Positions 23,765 to 33,208 of a stretch of DNA of 64,000 bases are shown in pieces. Source of the stretch: an uncultured Clostridia bacterium (lineage in GTDB: Bacteria > Bacillota > Clostridia > TANB77 > CAG-508); contig CALXEW010000002.1 in NCBI GenBank assembly GCA_944387435.1, positions 1-64,000 on the forward strand, written 5' to 3'. The position numbers and the translations under genes were made by a program. The notes beneath the pieces are model-generated. The model was given only the letters and a program-made list of their open reading frames with translations. It was not told the DNA's origin and made no database searches. Position 1 is the stretch's first letter. Each line of letters starts with the position of its first letter.

Positions 23765-24775
23765 TTATCTTCTTGTTCTTCCATCTAAAGCATCTAAATT
23801 ATCTAATGCTTTTCCTGTTCCTAATGCTACACATGATACTGTGTCTTGTGCTATCATTACATTTATTCCTGTTTTTTCTTGTAATAATTTATCTAATCCA
23901 TCAAGCAAAGCTCCTCCACCTGTCATATATATTCCCTTATCACTTATATCTGCGGCAAGCTCTGGTGGCGTTCTTTCTAATACTCCATGTACCGCTTCTA
24001 CAATCATCATCGCTGGTTCTATCAACGCTTCTAACATCTCACTTGATTTTATCGTTACTGTGTTTGGAAGTCCTGTTCCTAAATCTCTTCCTCTTATTTG
24101 CATTTCTGTATCTTGGATTTTTGGATAAACACAACCTATATTTATTTTTAAATCTTCTGCTGTTCTTTCTCCAATTATTATATTATGTTTTTTCTTTATA
24201 TATTTTACTATCGCTTCATCAAATTTATCTCCTGCAACTTTTAAAGATGTACTTACAACTGAACCACCTAATGATATTACGGCTATATCTGTTGTTCCTC
24301 CACCAATATCTACTACCATATTACCACATGCTTTTGATATATCGATTCCAGCCCCTATTGCTGCTGCTATTGGTTCTTCTATTAAATATACTTTTCTTGC
24401 TCCCGCCTGTGATGCTGCATCTATTACTGCTTTTTTTTCTACTTCCGTTACTTGTGATGGAATACATATCATTATTCTTGGCGCAAAGATAAATTTTCCA
24501 CATACTTTATTTATAAAGTATTTAAGCATTTTTTCAGTTACTGTATAATCTGATATCACACCATCTCTTAATGGTCTTGTTGCTACTATGTTTCCTGGAG
24601 TTCTACCAAGCATTCTCCTTGCTTCTTGTCCTACAGCTAAAACATCTCCTGTTGTGTTATCTACTGCTACAACAGAAGGTTCTCTTAGCACTATTCCTTT
24701 ACCTTTTACATAAGCAATAACAGTTGCTGTTCCTAAATCAATACCTATATCTTGTCCAAAGCCTAATTTAAACAT
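23765..24775 (-). CDS. mreB: Rod-shape determining protein MreB/Mbl
   Basis: A bacterial actin that guides lateral wall synthesis. The 336-residue product has the phosphate-1 motif DIGIDLGTATV, the phosphate-2 motif VVDIGGGTTDIAVISLGG, the adenosine motif IYMTGGGALLDGL and the MreB-type EPSVVAVD and RPLRDGVISDY segments. It could equally be the Mbl or MreBH paralogue; mreC/mreD are not adjacent, which favours an Mbl-like stand-alone copy. It is transcribed from a near-consensus promoter facing that of tsaE. Confidence 0.93.
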   Translation of the reverse strand: MFKLGFGQDIGIDLGTATVIAYVKGKGIVLREPSVVAVDNTTGDVLAVGQEARRMLGRTPGNIVATRPLRDGVISDYTVTEKMLKYFINKVCGKFIFAPRIMICIPSQVTEVEKKAVIDAASQAGARKVYLIEEPIAAAIGAGIDISKACGNMVVDIGGGTTDIAVISLGGSVVSTSLKVAGDKFDEAIVKYIKKKHNIIIGERTAEDLKINIGCVYPKIQDTEMQIRGRDLGTGLPNTVTIKSSEMLEALIEPAMMIVEAVHGVLERTPPELAADISDKGIYMTGGGALLDGLDKLLQEKTGINVMIAQDTVSCVALGTGKALDNLDALDGRTRR

Positions 24776-24829
24776 GATTTACCATCCTTACTCTTCCTTT
24801 ATTTCTGTTTCGTTACAAATTCTTTACAA

Positions 24830-24857
24830 TTATATTACATTTTTATAGTTTTATCAA
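24830..24857 (-). promoter_or_regulatory. mreB promoter
   Basis: TTGATA (24857-24852), a 16-bp spacer and TATAAT (24835-24830) on the minus strand. Its -35 is only 9 bp from the -35 of the divergent tsaE promoter. Confidence 0.8.
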
Positions 24858-24866
24858 CCCTTTTAA

Positions 24867-24895
24867 TTGATTTTTTTGTTTTTTTATATTATAAT
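24867..24895 (+). promoter_or_regulatory. tsaE-tsaB-rimI promoter
   Basis: TTGATT (24867-24872), a 17-bp spacer and TATAAT (24890-24895) on the plus strand, about 60 bp before the tsaE ATG. Confidence 0.8.
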
Positions 24896-24956
24896 ATTTA
24901 TGTCTTTAAATCAAGTTTTTTAAAGATAATTTTTTGTAAAATTTTAGGAGTTTTTT

Positions 24957-25395
24957 ATGATTGATACTTTTATCTTTACTTCAAATAGCGAAAGTAAGAC
25001 AAAACAATTTGCAAAAGAATTTGCATCTAAATTAGATAAAAACGCTGTGGTAGTTTTAACAGGTGAACTTCGGTTCTGGTAAGACTAAGTTTGTGGAAGG
25101 CTTTTTATCTTACTTTGGACTAGAAAATGAAATTTCTAGCCCTACTTTTACTATTGTTAATGAATACCAAAATGAAAAAGCAACTATTTACCATTTTGAT
25201 GTTTATAGACTTTCTGATTCTTCAGAATTCTATGAAATTGGCGGAGATGAATATTTCGATAAAGGTATTTGCTTAATTGAATGGGGCGAATTAATTGAAG
25301 ATGCTCTACCTAAAAATTATATTCACATAACTATAAGTAAAGATAATGATGATGATAATAAAAGGAGGATTTCAATTGAAAATATTGAGTATTGA
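24957..25395 (+). CDS. tsaE: t6A biosynthesis ATPase TsaE (needs +1 shift at CGG)
   Basis: TsaE is the ATPase that cycles the TsaBDE complex making t6A37 in ANN-reading tRNAs. From ATG 24957 (AGGAG, 6-nt spacing) the zero frame gives MIDTFIFTSNSESKT up to VVVLTGEL (codon 38), then CGG (25071-25073), and stops three codons later. Skipping the C gives Gly and completes the Walker A motif GELGSGKT, then FVEGFLSYFGL, SSPTFTIVNEY, the HFDVYRL motif and LIEWGE. The shifted length is 145 residues, normal for TsaE. The ATP-binding loop itself is created by the shift. It overlaps the start of tsaB by 20 bp. Confidence 0.92.
25071..25073 (+). other. CGG +1 frameshift site in the tsaE P-loop
   Basis: Zero frame GGT GAA CTT CGG TTC TGG TAA ends; required frame GAA CTT (C) GGT TCT GGT AAG ACT gives E-L-G-S-G-K-T. 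CGG is codon 39. The Gly decoded here is the invariant second Gly of the Walker A loop, so the identity of the shift product is functionally constrained. Confidence 0.92.
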
Positions 25396-26128
25396 TACTT
25401 CTAGTAATGTTTGTGGTGTTTCTATTTTAGAAGATACTAACTTAATTTGTAAATTAGATGCAATTAGCATAAATAGTCATTCTCAAACTTTAATGCCTAT
25501 GATTAATGATGCTTTAAACAAAGCTAAACTTACTATAGTTGATATTAATTTAATTGTTTGTGATATTGGCCCTGGTTCCTTTACAGGAATTAGAATCGGT
25601 ACTGCAACAGTTAAAGCCTTCAGAGATAGCAAAAATATAGATGTAGTTGGTATTACTTCTTTAGAATGTTTAGCAAGACAAATAAGTGATGAATTACCTA
25701 ACAATTCACTAATCTGCTCTATGATTGATTGTAAAAATGATAATTGTTATTTTGCTTTATATCAAAAAACTAATGATGGATTAGATGTATTAATTACACC
25801 TTCTGCAGAAAGTGTTAAGGTAGCCTCATCTATTTTAGATACTTATATAGAAGATAGTAGCGAAACTGGTAACATTTACTTTATTGGCGATGCATCAACA
25901 AATTATAAATCAGATATTGAAAAAATGATTCCTTATGCTTATTTTTCTAATCCAAAGCAGAATCTTTTAAACTCTTACTATTTAGGACTTTCTGGACTTG
26001 ATTTTTACAATTCTGGAATTGAAGCAATGACTTCCGATAGACAGTTAAATAATATTTTACCACTATATTTAAAAAAGCCACAAGCACAAAGACAACTAGA
26101 AGAAAAAGAAAAGGAGATAAAATTTTAA
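25376..26128 (+). CDS. tsaB: t6A biosynthesis protein TsaB
   Basis: TsaB is an inactive TsaD paralogue that scaffolds the t6A complex. The start is TTG 25376 with AAAGGAGG 7 nt upstream, giving LKILSIDTSSNVCGVSILED; upstream ATGs lie before that site. The family block DIGPGSFTGIRIGTATVKAF is present, and the length of about 250 is normal. The gene overlaps the tsaE end by 20 bp. Production of TsaE and TsaB could be coupled: ribosomes that complete the CGG shift in tsaE read across the tsaB start region, those that do not stop early. Confidence 0.92.
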   Translation: MKILSIDTSSNVCGVSILEDTNLICKLDAISINSHSQTLMPMINDALNKAKLTIVDINLIVCDIGPGSFTGIRIGTATVKAFRDSKNIDVVGITSLECLARQISDELPNNSLICSMIDCKNDNCYFALYQKTNDGLDVLITPSAESVKVASSILDTYIEDSSETGNIYFIGDASTNYKSDIEKMIPYAYFSNPKQNLLNSYYLGLSGLDFYNSGIEAMTSDRQLNNILPLYLKKPQAQRQLEEKEKEIKF

Positions 26129-26131
26129 TAT

Positions 26132-26575
26132 ATGAATTTAAATGTTGATTACATGAATATATCTAATTTAGAACAAATAAGAGATATTTTAAATACTGAT
26201 TTTGATGATTTTTGGAATTACTCTGTTTTAAAAAATGAACTTAATTCTAAAAATTCTACTTACTTTGTTGTAAAAAACGAAGAAAATGAAATTTTAGGTT
26301 TTGCTGGAATAAAAATCATTTTAGATGAAGTAGAAATCATGAATATCGCTACAAAAAAAGATTGTAGAAATCAAGGTATTGGAAAACTGCTTTTAGATAG
26401 AATAATATTAGAAGCTAAAAATAAAAATATAAGAAAAATAAATTTAGAAGTCAATGAAAATAATTCTATTGCAATTCATCTTTATGAAAAGTTTGGTTTT
26501 AATAAAGATGGTGAAAGAAAAAATTATTATAGAGACCAAAATGCAATTCTTATGTCCAAAATTTTAGAGAAGTAG
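26132..26575 (+). CDS. rimI: GNAT acetyltransferase, RimI-like
   Basis: A GNAT-fold N-acetyltransferase of 147 residues. The acetyl-CoA loop is NQGIGKLLLDRIILEA (about 83-98), and INLEVNENNSIAIHLYEKFGF followed by ERKNYY is the RimI pattern. RimI acetylates ribosomal protein S18 in E. coli; in Firmicutes the tsaE-tsaB-rimI order is common. It starts ATG 26132, 3 bp after tsaB. Confidence 0.9.
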   Translation: MNLNVDYMNISNLEQIRDILNTDFDDFWNYSVLKNELNSKNSTYFVVKNEENEILGFAGIKIILDEVEIMNIATKKDCRNQGIGKLLLDRIILEAKNKNIRKINLEVNENNSIAIHLYEKFGFNKDGERKNYYRDQNAILMSKILEK

Positions 26576-26588
26576 AACTTACTTCTCT
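26566..26588. terminator. Shared terminator between rimI and comEB
   Basis: AGAGAAGTA / TACTTCTCT, a 9-bp stem with a 5-nt loop overlapping the rimI stop. It is followed by ATTTTTATTTT on the plus strand and AAAATTTTGG on the minus strand. It serves convergent rimI and the dCMP deaminase gene. Confidence 0.8.
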
Positions 26589-26592
26589 ATTT

Positions 26593-27093
26593 TTATTTTA
26601 AATCAATCTCTATTTCTCTTTCTTTCTTTAAATTAATTTTACTATATTTTACTTTGCATTCATCAAATAATTTTCTAGATGCTATATTATTATCTGAATC
26701 CCAATATTTATCTGATAGATAAATCACTTCTTTTATTCCTGATTGGATAATAAGTTTTGCACATTCATTACAAGGAAATAAATCAACATATATTTTAGCA
26801 TTTTCTAGATCTTTTTTACTTCCTCTATAATTTAAAATAGCATTTAACTCAGCATGACATACATATGGATATTTTGTTTCTAGATTTTCTCCTTCTCTAT
26901 CCCAAGGAAAATTATCATCGTTAAATCCATTTGGCGCTCCATTATATCCTATTGATAATATCCTATTATCATTACTTACAATACAAGCTCCTACTTGTGT
27001 TGATGGATCTTTACTTCTCATTGCTGATAGTTTTGCAATTGCCATAAAATATTCGTCCCATGATAAATAATCTTTTCTTTTTTCTGTTTTCAT
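26593..27093 (-). CDS. comEB: Deoxycytidylate deaminase (ComEB-like)
   Basis: Converts dCMP to dUMP for dTMP synthesis. The 166-residue protein has the deaminase zinc site HAELNAIL (His and catalytic Glu) and [19 protein letters not shown] (Cys pair). The [13 protein letters not shown] and GYNGAPNGF blocks are characteristic of dCMP deaminases. It follows obg by 35 bp and is likely in the same transcript. Confidence 0.92.
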   Translation of the reverse strand: MKTEKRKDYLSWDEYFMAIAKLSAMRSKDPSTQVGACIVSNDNRILSIGYNGAPNGFNDDNFPWDREGENLETKYPYVCHAELNAILNYRGSKKDLENAKIYVDLFPCNECAKLIIQSGIKEVIYLSDKYWDSDNNIASRKLFDECKVKYSKINLKKEREIEIDLK

Positions 27094-27128
27094 ATCATTT
27101 TCCTTCTTTCAAATATTTTACTAAAACT

Positions 27129-28427
<1,299 letters not shown>

Positions 28428-28435
28428 TTAATTCT

Positions 28436-28480
28436 AGATGTGTCCCAAACGCGAATTTTTTTGCGCAAAAGAAACGTCCC
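28436..28480 (+). repeat. Solo REP-like repeat
   Basis: 45 bp matching the right end of the RAYT element (21843-21890) with a few differences; no transposase is adjacent. It sits between trpS and obg, only 3 bp after the trpS stop. Likely a non-autonomous copy moved by the RAYT. Confidence 0.8.
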
Positions 28481-28482
28481 TA

Positions 28483-29493
28483 TTATGCAAAATAATCTAA
28501 CTTCATTGCTTTTTTTACTTTTTTCATTGTTGCTTTTGCTACTTCTCTCGCTTTTTTAGTTCCTTCTATTAATATTTTATCTACTTCTTCTGGATGTAGC
28601 TCATAATATGCTCTTTTTTCTCTTATTGGTTTTAGTTCATCAGCAATATTTTTTGCAAGTTGTTTTTTACATGCTACACAACCACGTTTTCCTTCTCTAC
28701 ATTCTTTACATACTGCTTCTACTTCTTCAGGTTTACTAAATAATTTATGATAATAAGCTACCATACATATATCAGGATTTCCTAAATCATCTTTTTTTAT
28801 TCTATTTGGATCTGTTATAGCACTCATTACCTTTTTTGTTATTTCTTCTTCACTATCTGATAAATATATTGCATTTCCTAGTGATTTTCCCATTTTATCA
28901 TTTCCATCTAAACCTTTTATTCTTTTTTCACTTGATAATACAGCTTGTGGCTCTACTAATACATCTCCATATATACTATTGAATTTTCTTACTATTTCTC
29001 TTGTTTGTTCTATTAATGGTAATTGGTCTTCTCCTACTGGTACTAATTCTCCTTCAAATGCTGTTATATCTGCTGCTTGGCTTACAGGATATCCTAAAAA
29101 TCCATATGTTACACTTTCTCCAAACAAGTCTCTTTTTTGTGCTATTTCTGTTTTTACAGTTGGATTTCTTTGTAATCTTGCTATTGTTACTAAGTTAGAA
29201 TAGAAAACTGTAAGTTCTGCTGTTTCTGGTATCATTGATTGTATATATATTGTTGTTTTCTTAGGGTCTATTCCACATGATAAGTAATCTATTGCTACCT
29301 CTCTTACATTTTTTCTTACTTTTTCTGGATTATTAAAGTTATCTGTTAATGCTTGAACATCGGCAATTAAAATATATGGATCATATAATCCACTTTCTTG
29401 CATTTCTACTCTCTTTTTTATTGAACCAAAGTAATGTCCTATATGTAATCTTCCTGTTGGTCTATCTCCTGTTAATATTCTCTTTTTCTCCAT
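28483..29493 (-). CDS. trpS: Tryptophanyl-tRNA synthetase
   Basis: Class I synthetase that charges tRNA-Trp. The 336-residue product has the HIGH-type motif TGDRPTGRLHIGHYFGS, the GEDQ block VPVGEDQLPLIEQTREI and the KMSKS-type motif NDKMGKSLGNAIYLSD. It has a Cys-rich insert (CKECREGKRGCVACKKQ) as in a subset of bacterial TrpRS. There is no T-box in the 5' region, just a good promoter. Confidence 0.96.
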   Translation of the reverse strand: MEKKRILTGDRPTGRLHIGHYFGSIKKRVEMQESGLYDPYILIADVQALTDNFNNPEKVRKNVREVAIDYLSCGIDPKKTTIYIQSMIPETAELTVFYSNLVTIARLQRNPTVKTEIAQKRDLFGESVTYGFLGYPVSQAADITAFEGELVPVGEDQLPLIEQTREIVRKFNSIYGDVLVEPQAVLSSEKRIKGLDGNDKMGKSLGNAIYLSDSEEEITKKVMSAITDPNRIKKDDLGNPDICMVAYYHKLFSKPEEVEAVCKECREGKRGCVACKKQLAKNIADELKPIREKRAYYELHPEEVDKILIEGTKKAREVAKATMKKVKKAMKLDYFA

Positions 29494-29535
29494 ATCGCTT
29501 TTCCCTCTTCTCTTTTCTTTCTTCTCTCTTTGGCT

Positions 29536-29564
29536 ATTATACTATATTTTCCTTATTTTTACAA
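29536..29564 (-). promoter_or_regulatory. trpS promoter
   Basis: TTGTAA (29564-29559), a 17-bp spacer and TATAAT (29541-29536) on the minus strand, about 40 bp from the start codon, leaving no room for a T-box leader. Confidence 0.8.
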
Positions 29565-29651
29565 CCTTTATTATTAAATTATACTATTATATTATACTAT
29601 ATTCTATTTACATTATTTGTTATTCATTTTTAATTTATTTTACGCAAAAGA

Positions 29652-29677
29652 AGGAGGAGAGCATTGCCTCTCCTCCT
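29652..29677 (-). terminator. Terminator after the glycosidase cassette gene
   Basis: AGGAGGAGAG / CTCTCCTCCT, a perfect 10-bp stem with a 6-nt loop, followed on the minus strand by TCTTTTGCG. It begins 9 bp after the glycosidase stop. Confidence 0.75.
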
Positions 29678-29685
29678 CTTAAAGC

Positions 29686-31572
29686 TTACTTCAGGATAAT
29701 CATCCCTCCGTACGGCTCCAAATAGTTCTGGTCCGTGTTCGCATTCAAAGTGAATGTCTCCACCTCACCCTTGAAGTCTTCAGGCACATCAACATATCGT
29801 CTCTGCTTGCCTCTGTTAACTGCAACAAACACAGAGTTTGTCTCATTTCTCCTTTCGAAGATGAGGACATCCTGGTCTGCATACAGAACTTCAAAGCTGC
29901 TCCCTGCTCCATGATAGAGCTTCCTAAACTTACCAATTTCTTGGTAGAAGCTAAGGAGTTCTCTGTCTTGTTCTTCCTCATTCCAAGGGAAGCACTTTCG
30001 GTTGAACGGATCCTTGAATCCGTGAAGACCTACTTCTGTCCCATAGAACGTACAAGGAATTCCTGGCAGGAAGTATTGCAAGATGACAGTCACCTTGAGC
30101 CTTCTTGTTGCTAGGTCATATTCTTCCTTTCCGAGTTTGTCGTTATCAAACTCAAATTGTCTGAAGTCATCGGTGAGAAACTCACCTCTACCGTTCCTTA
30201 CGACATGCCACCTTGAGCCTTCCTTATCGATTTCCCAGATTCTGTCCGGCTCATCTCTAACGCACTTAAGTGAGAGAATTGTGATTGCCCTCATCATATC
30301 ATGCGTATCAAGAGAGTTGAACATTGTATCGATGGTTTTCTTAGGATAGCTCTCAAGCACATCGTAAATCTTACCGACAAAATCGAAACCCCTTCCAAAT
30401 GCAACAAACTTCAGAATTGCATCTGTAAAAGGATAGTTCGTTGGGCAATCCAAACCCTTACCCAAGATTCCAATCGGAACCTTGTGCCAATATTCACCCA
30501 AAATCAGGTGCTTACCATACTGGTTTGCACGATTCCGGATTCCCTCCAACACAAAGGGCTGAAGTTCACTTGCAAGATCAAGCCTAAAGCCATCAACATA
30601 CGGTGCAAATTTTGCAACCACACCGTTTTCGCCATAGACATAATCCTGATACCCCTTACTGTTCTGGTTGAAGATTGGCATATCAGTAAAGATTCCATAC
30701 CAGCAGATATAGCTGTTTCCGTTGATATAGAACCAATCCCGATACTGGGAGTTCGGATTACTCATTGCCTCCTTGAAGATTGAATTATCACTACTGCAGT
30801 GATTGAAAGCAATGTCTAGGATGATGTGCATCCCCATCTCATTTGCCTTCTTGTGCAGCTTGTCCAAATCCTCAAAAGTGCCGGCATCTGGATCAATCTC
30901 CATGTGATTGGTAGAAGCATACCTTTCATACCTATACAGACTCTCGTTGATAGGAGAAAGATACACAATGTCAACAGATAAACTCTTGAGATATTCCAAC
31001 TTCTCGTAGATTCCTTCTATGTTTCCACAGAAGAAGTCGTTGTTGTGGAATTGTCCACTGCTGTTTCTATTCCAATCAGGGAAATCTCCCCAAACTCGAT
31101 ACTTACGTCCTTGTTGTTTTCCTTGGGCCTTACCTCCCTTACAAAATCTGTCTATAAAGACTTGATACGCAATTGCATCTTGCGACCACTTTGGAACTTC
31201 GAATCCTTGCTGGATTACTAGCTCCCTCCAATAGGGAGATTCGTCCCATGGATACATAAGTGCAGGCTGATTCGTCTTACGACTAATCTTGATAGCCTTT
31301 GCTTCGCCATTAATCTCCAAAGAAAAGAAGAAGAAATAATTACCAAGCCTATCAAACTGTACCTCAGTACAGTACATGCTAATACCATCATTTTCTTCTT
31401 CTTTCTTCATTTGTTTGACAATGGAAGGACTCTCTCCGTACTGGTTAAACACAACCTGTACGTTCCCAATCCACCCAAATGTATTTGAGATTTCCAGCGT
31501 TACCCGAAACGTTTTTCCAACTTCCACCTCCTGAGTAGGAGATGTCATAACCCGAATAAGTTCGTCCATCAT
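29686..31572 (-). CDS. GH13 alpha-glycosidase (neopullulanase-like), foreign codon usage
   Basis: Intracellular amylase-family enzyme, 628 residues, without a signal peptide. The N-terminal beta domain (about 1-115, CBM34-like) precedes the barrel. Conserved regions: VVYLSPINES, IILDIAFNHCS, GFRLDLASEL (Asp nucleophile), LILGEYWHKV (acid/base Glu) and NSLDTHDMMRA (Asp). A C-terminal beta domain ends at GGMIILK. The probable substrate is maltodextrin or pullulan-type oligosaccharide. Two adjacent ATGs start it; the second (31569) has better spacing to AAAGGAG. Codon usage is GC-richer than the neighbours, with four in-frame CGG read as Arg (codons 7, 23, 278, 346). It is monocistronic with its own promoter and terminator. 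Confidence 0.9.
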   Translation of the reverse strand: MMDELIRVMTSPTQEVEVGKTFRVTLEISNTFGWIGNVQVVFNQYGESPSIVKQMKKEEENDGISMYCTEVQFDRLGNYFFFFSLEINGEAKAIKISRKTNQPALMYPWDESPYWRELVIQQGFEVPKWSQDAIAYQVFIDRFCKGGKAQGKQQGRKYRVWGDFPDWNRNSSGQFHNNDFFCGNIEGIYEKLEYLKSLSVDIVYLSPINESLYRYERYASTNHMEIDPDAGTFEDLDKLHKKANEMGMHIILDIAFNHCSSDNSIFKEAMSNPNSQYRDWFYINGNSYICWYGIFTDMPIFNQNSKGYQDYVYGENGVVAKFAPYVDGFRLDLASELQPFVLEGIRNRANQYGKHLILGEYWHKVPIGILGKGLDCPTNYPFTDAILKFVAFGRGFDFVGKIYDVLESYPKKTIDTMFNSLDTHDMMRAITILSLKCVRDEPDRIWEIDKEGSRWHVVRNGRGEFLTDDFRQFEFDNDKLGKEEYDLATRRLKVTVILQYFLPGIPCTFYGTEVGLHGFKDPFNRKCFPWNEEEQDRELLSFYQEIGKFRKLYHGAGSSFEVLYADQDVLIFERRNETNSVFVAVNRGKQRRYVDVPEDFKGEVETFTLNANTDQNYLEPYGGMIILK

Positions 31573-31636
31573 GTCTCCTTTCTATATTGTGCGACCCGAA
31601 CTATTTCTAACCTTTAACAAACAAGGCTATACCTAA

Positions 31637-31665
31637 AATGTACTACATTTAATACCTATTGTCAA
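31637..31665 (-). promoter_or_regulatory. Promoter of the glycosidase cassette gene
   Basis: TTGACA (31665-31660), a 17-bp spacer and TACATT (31642-31637) on the minus strand. No operator can be assigned with confidence. Confidence 0.7.
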
Positions 31666-31684
31666 CGAAAATTCGAGAACAAAT

Positions 31685-31733
31685 GTGAAAATTAAAATTT
31701 TCACTCTAGGCATTAATTAAAATTAGTGCCTAG
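31685..31733 (-). other. Two palindromes downstream of tnpB
   Basis: GTGAAAATT/AATTTTCAC (31685-31704) and CTAGGCAYTAAT/ATTAGTGCCTAG (31706-31733). The segment between the tnpB stop (31776) and here is where the right end and the guide (omega) RNA of an IS200/IS605 element would be expected. The second hairpin could be part of that RNA or a terminator. The promoter of the glycosidase gene overlaps this area on the other side. Confidence 0.45.
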
Positions 31734-31775
31734 TTTTTTTATAAAGATGTTGTTTTTAAGTTTCCACCTAAATTT

Positions 31776-33044
31776 TTAGGCAACCCTTTTCTTTAATGGT
31801 CGTTGTTCTCGGCCAATATCCATCGCTATTTCTAGGTTTGGACTAAAGATTTCTTTTATATATTTTCGTAAAATGTTTAAACTCCCATTTATATCTGCAT
31901 TTATTATTTTTCCACTATTTGTTTTGAATAATCCTCTTGTTATTCTTCTTTTCTTGTTATAATATTTTCTGTTTATTTCTTCTTTATCTATACTACTTAC
32001 TCCTGATGTATATTCTTCTCCTATTCTTTCTACTTCTATTCCTTCTAGTTTTGCTTTATATTCTATTTTATTTACTAAATTTTGCAACGGTATTTCTACA
32101 AATCTTTTATTGTTTTTCATATTCTGTTTTATATTTTTTATATTTCCTATTACTATTGTACTACAAGCATTTTCTTTTGCATAATTTATTATCATTCTAC
32201 TTGCTTTATGCATATATGTATTTGTGTAATTTCTTCTTTGCTCATATAATTTATTTATCTTTTTAGTATTCTTAAAATCTTTACTTCCTGTCATTTTCAT
32301 TTGTATTCCTTGTAATCTTGATATTTCTTTATTTATATAGCCTATCTTTGATTTTATTCTTTCTCCTGCTATTATTAATGTTTTATCATTATTCATATTT
32401 GTACATGCTGCTAGATTATCTATTCCTAAATCTATTGCCATTATATTTGAACCTACTTCTATTTCTTTTTCTTCTTTTTCGTATATTATATACATTTTGC
32501 ATTTTCCATCTACTATATTCCCTATCTTTATCATTTTTATGCTTTCTAAATTTATTAGCTTTTCTAATTTCTTTGGTATTAGAAAATTTAAACTTTTTAC
32601 TTTAAATTTTTTCTGCATTTCTTTTGATATTGATAGTTTTATCTCTCTTCCTTCAACCCTTATTGCATAATTGGTAAATGTTATTTGTATTTTTCCATTA
32701 TTCTTATATCTTGGCATTTGTGGTTTCTCTTTTATATCTTCATTTCCTTCTTCATACATTTCTTTTAATGCTAAATATGATTTATGGTCTCTTATACAAT
32801 TTAATATTATTTGCTGTAATGTATGTGAATGTAAATACTTTGAATGCCAATTTTCTTTTCTATAATTTTTATATATTTTGCTACTATCTTCATTTACTTT
32901 TTTTATTTTACTTACATCTACTTTTCCTTCTCTTATTTCATAATTAAATGTATTATATACTTTACTACAATGCCATTTTATTTCTCTTATTATTTTTTCT
33001 TGTGTTTCATTTAGTTTAAAATCACATACAAATGTTAGTTTCAC
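31776..33044 (-). CDS. tnpB: TnpB (IS605 OrfB-like) RNA-guided nuclease, orphan
   Basis: The 422-residue TnpB-like protein has an N-terminal HTH/WED-type region (KLNETQEKIIREIKWHCSKVYN) and a RuvC-I motif IMAIDLGIDNLAACT. At the usual RuvC-II place it reads TIVIGNIKNIKQN, where canonical TnpBs have I-E-D/N. Further motifs are FVEIPLQNLVNKIEYKAKLEGI, EEYTSGVSSIDKE and a RuvC-III motif INADINGSLNILRKY. This matches a Clostridia subfamily in which the EEYTS glutamates may supply the missing acid. The C-terminal zinc finger cysteines are absent. No tnpA is adjacent. Native AT-rich codon usage, without CGG. Confidence 0.85.
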   Translation of the reverse strand: MKLTFVCDFKLNETQEKIIREIKWHCSKVYNTFNYEIREGKVDVSKIKKVNEDSSKIYKNYRKENWHSKYLHSHTLQQIILNCIRDHKSYLALKEMYEEGNEDIKEKPQMPRYKNNGKIQITFTNYAIRVEGREIKLSISKEMQKKFKVKSLNFLIPKKLEKLINLESIKMIKIGNIVDGKCKMYIIYEKEEKEIEVGSNIMAIDLGIDNLAACTNMNNDKTLIIAGERIKSKIGYINKEISRLQGIQMKMTGSKDFKNTKKINKLYEQRRNYTNTYMHKASRMIINYAKENACSTIVIGNIKNIKQNMKNNKRFVEIPLQNLVNKIEYKAKLEGIEVERIGEEYTSGVSSIDKEEINRKYYNKKRRITRGLFKTNSGKIINADINGSLNILRKYIKEIFSPNLEIAMDIGREQRPLKKRVA

Positions 33045-33169
33045 TTTTCACCTCCAATCGTTTTATTATTTATATCATACAAAACAAATTTTCGCAAGTG
33101 TTTTTTAGTAAAATTTTGTTTTTTATTTAAATTTAAAACAAATTGCTTTACTTTCCTAATATACAAAAA

Positions 33170-33200
33170 AATAGAAGAATTGACAATTAATTCTCCTATT
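33170..33200 (-). terminator. Terminator at the end of the glycan gene block
   Basis: A 12-bp stem with one mismatch (AATAGGAGAATT / AATTCTTCTATT on the minus strand) followed by TTTTTTTG, just after the stop at 33209. Confidence 0.8.
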
Positions 33201-33208
33201 TTATATTT

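Noticed and set aside
25040-25075. prfB-like programmed frameshift with an internal Shine-Dalgarno
   Set aside because: AGGTGA precedes the tsaE site, but the HD, RAYT and other sites have no comparable motif, and the preceding codons differ, so a common SD-driven slippage is not supported.
29494-29640. T-box leader for trpS
   Set aside because: The promoter lies about 40 bp from the start codon, so there is no room for a T-box, and no T-box core sequence was seen.
29639-29652. Fourth REP-like copy (TTTACGCAAAAGAA) near the glycosidase terminator
   Set aside because: Only about a dozen bases match the repeat core; too short to separate from chance in this base composition.
32440-32470. Calling tnpB catalytically dead from the missing RuvC-II Glu alone
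   Set aside because: Related Clostridia-type TnpBs share this arrangement and a nearby EEYTS motif may supply the acid, so the sequence does not prove inactivity.
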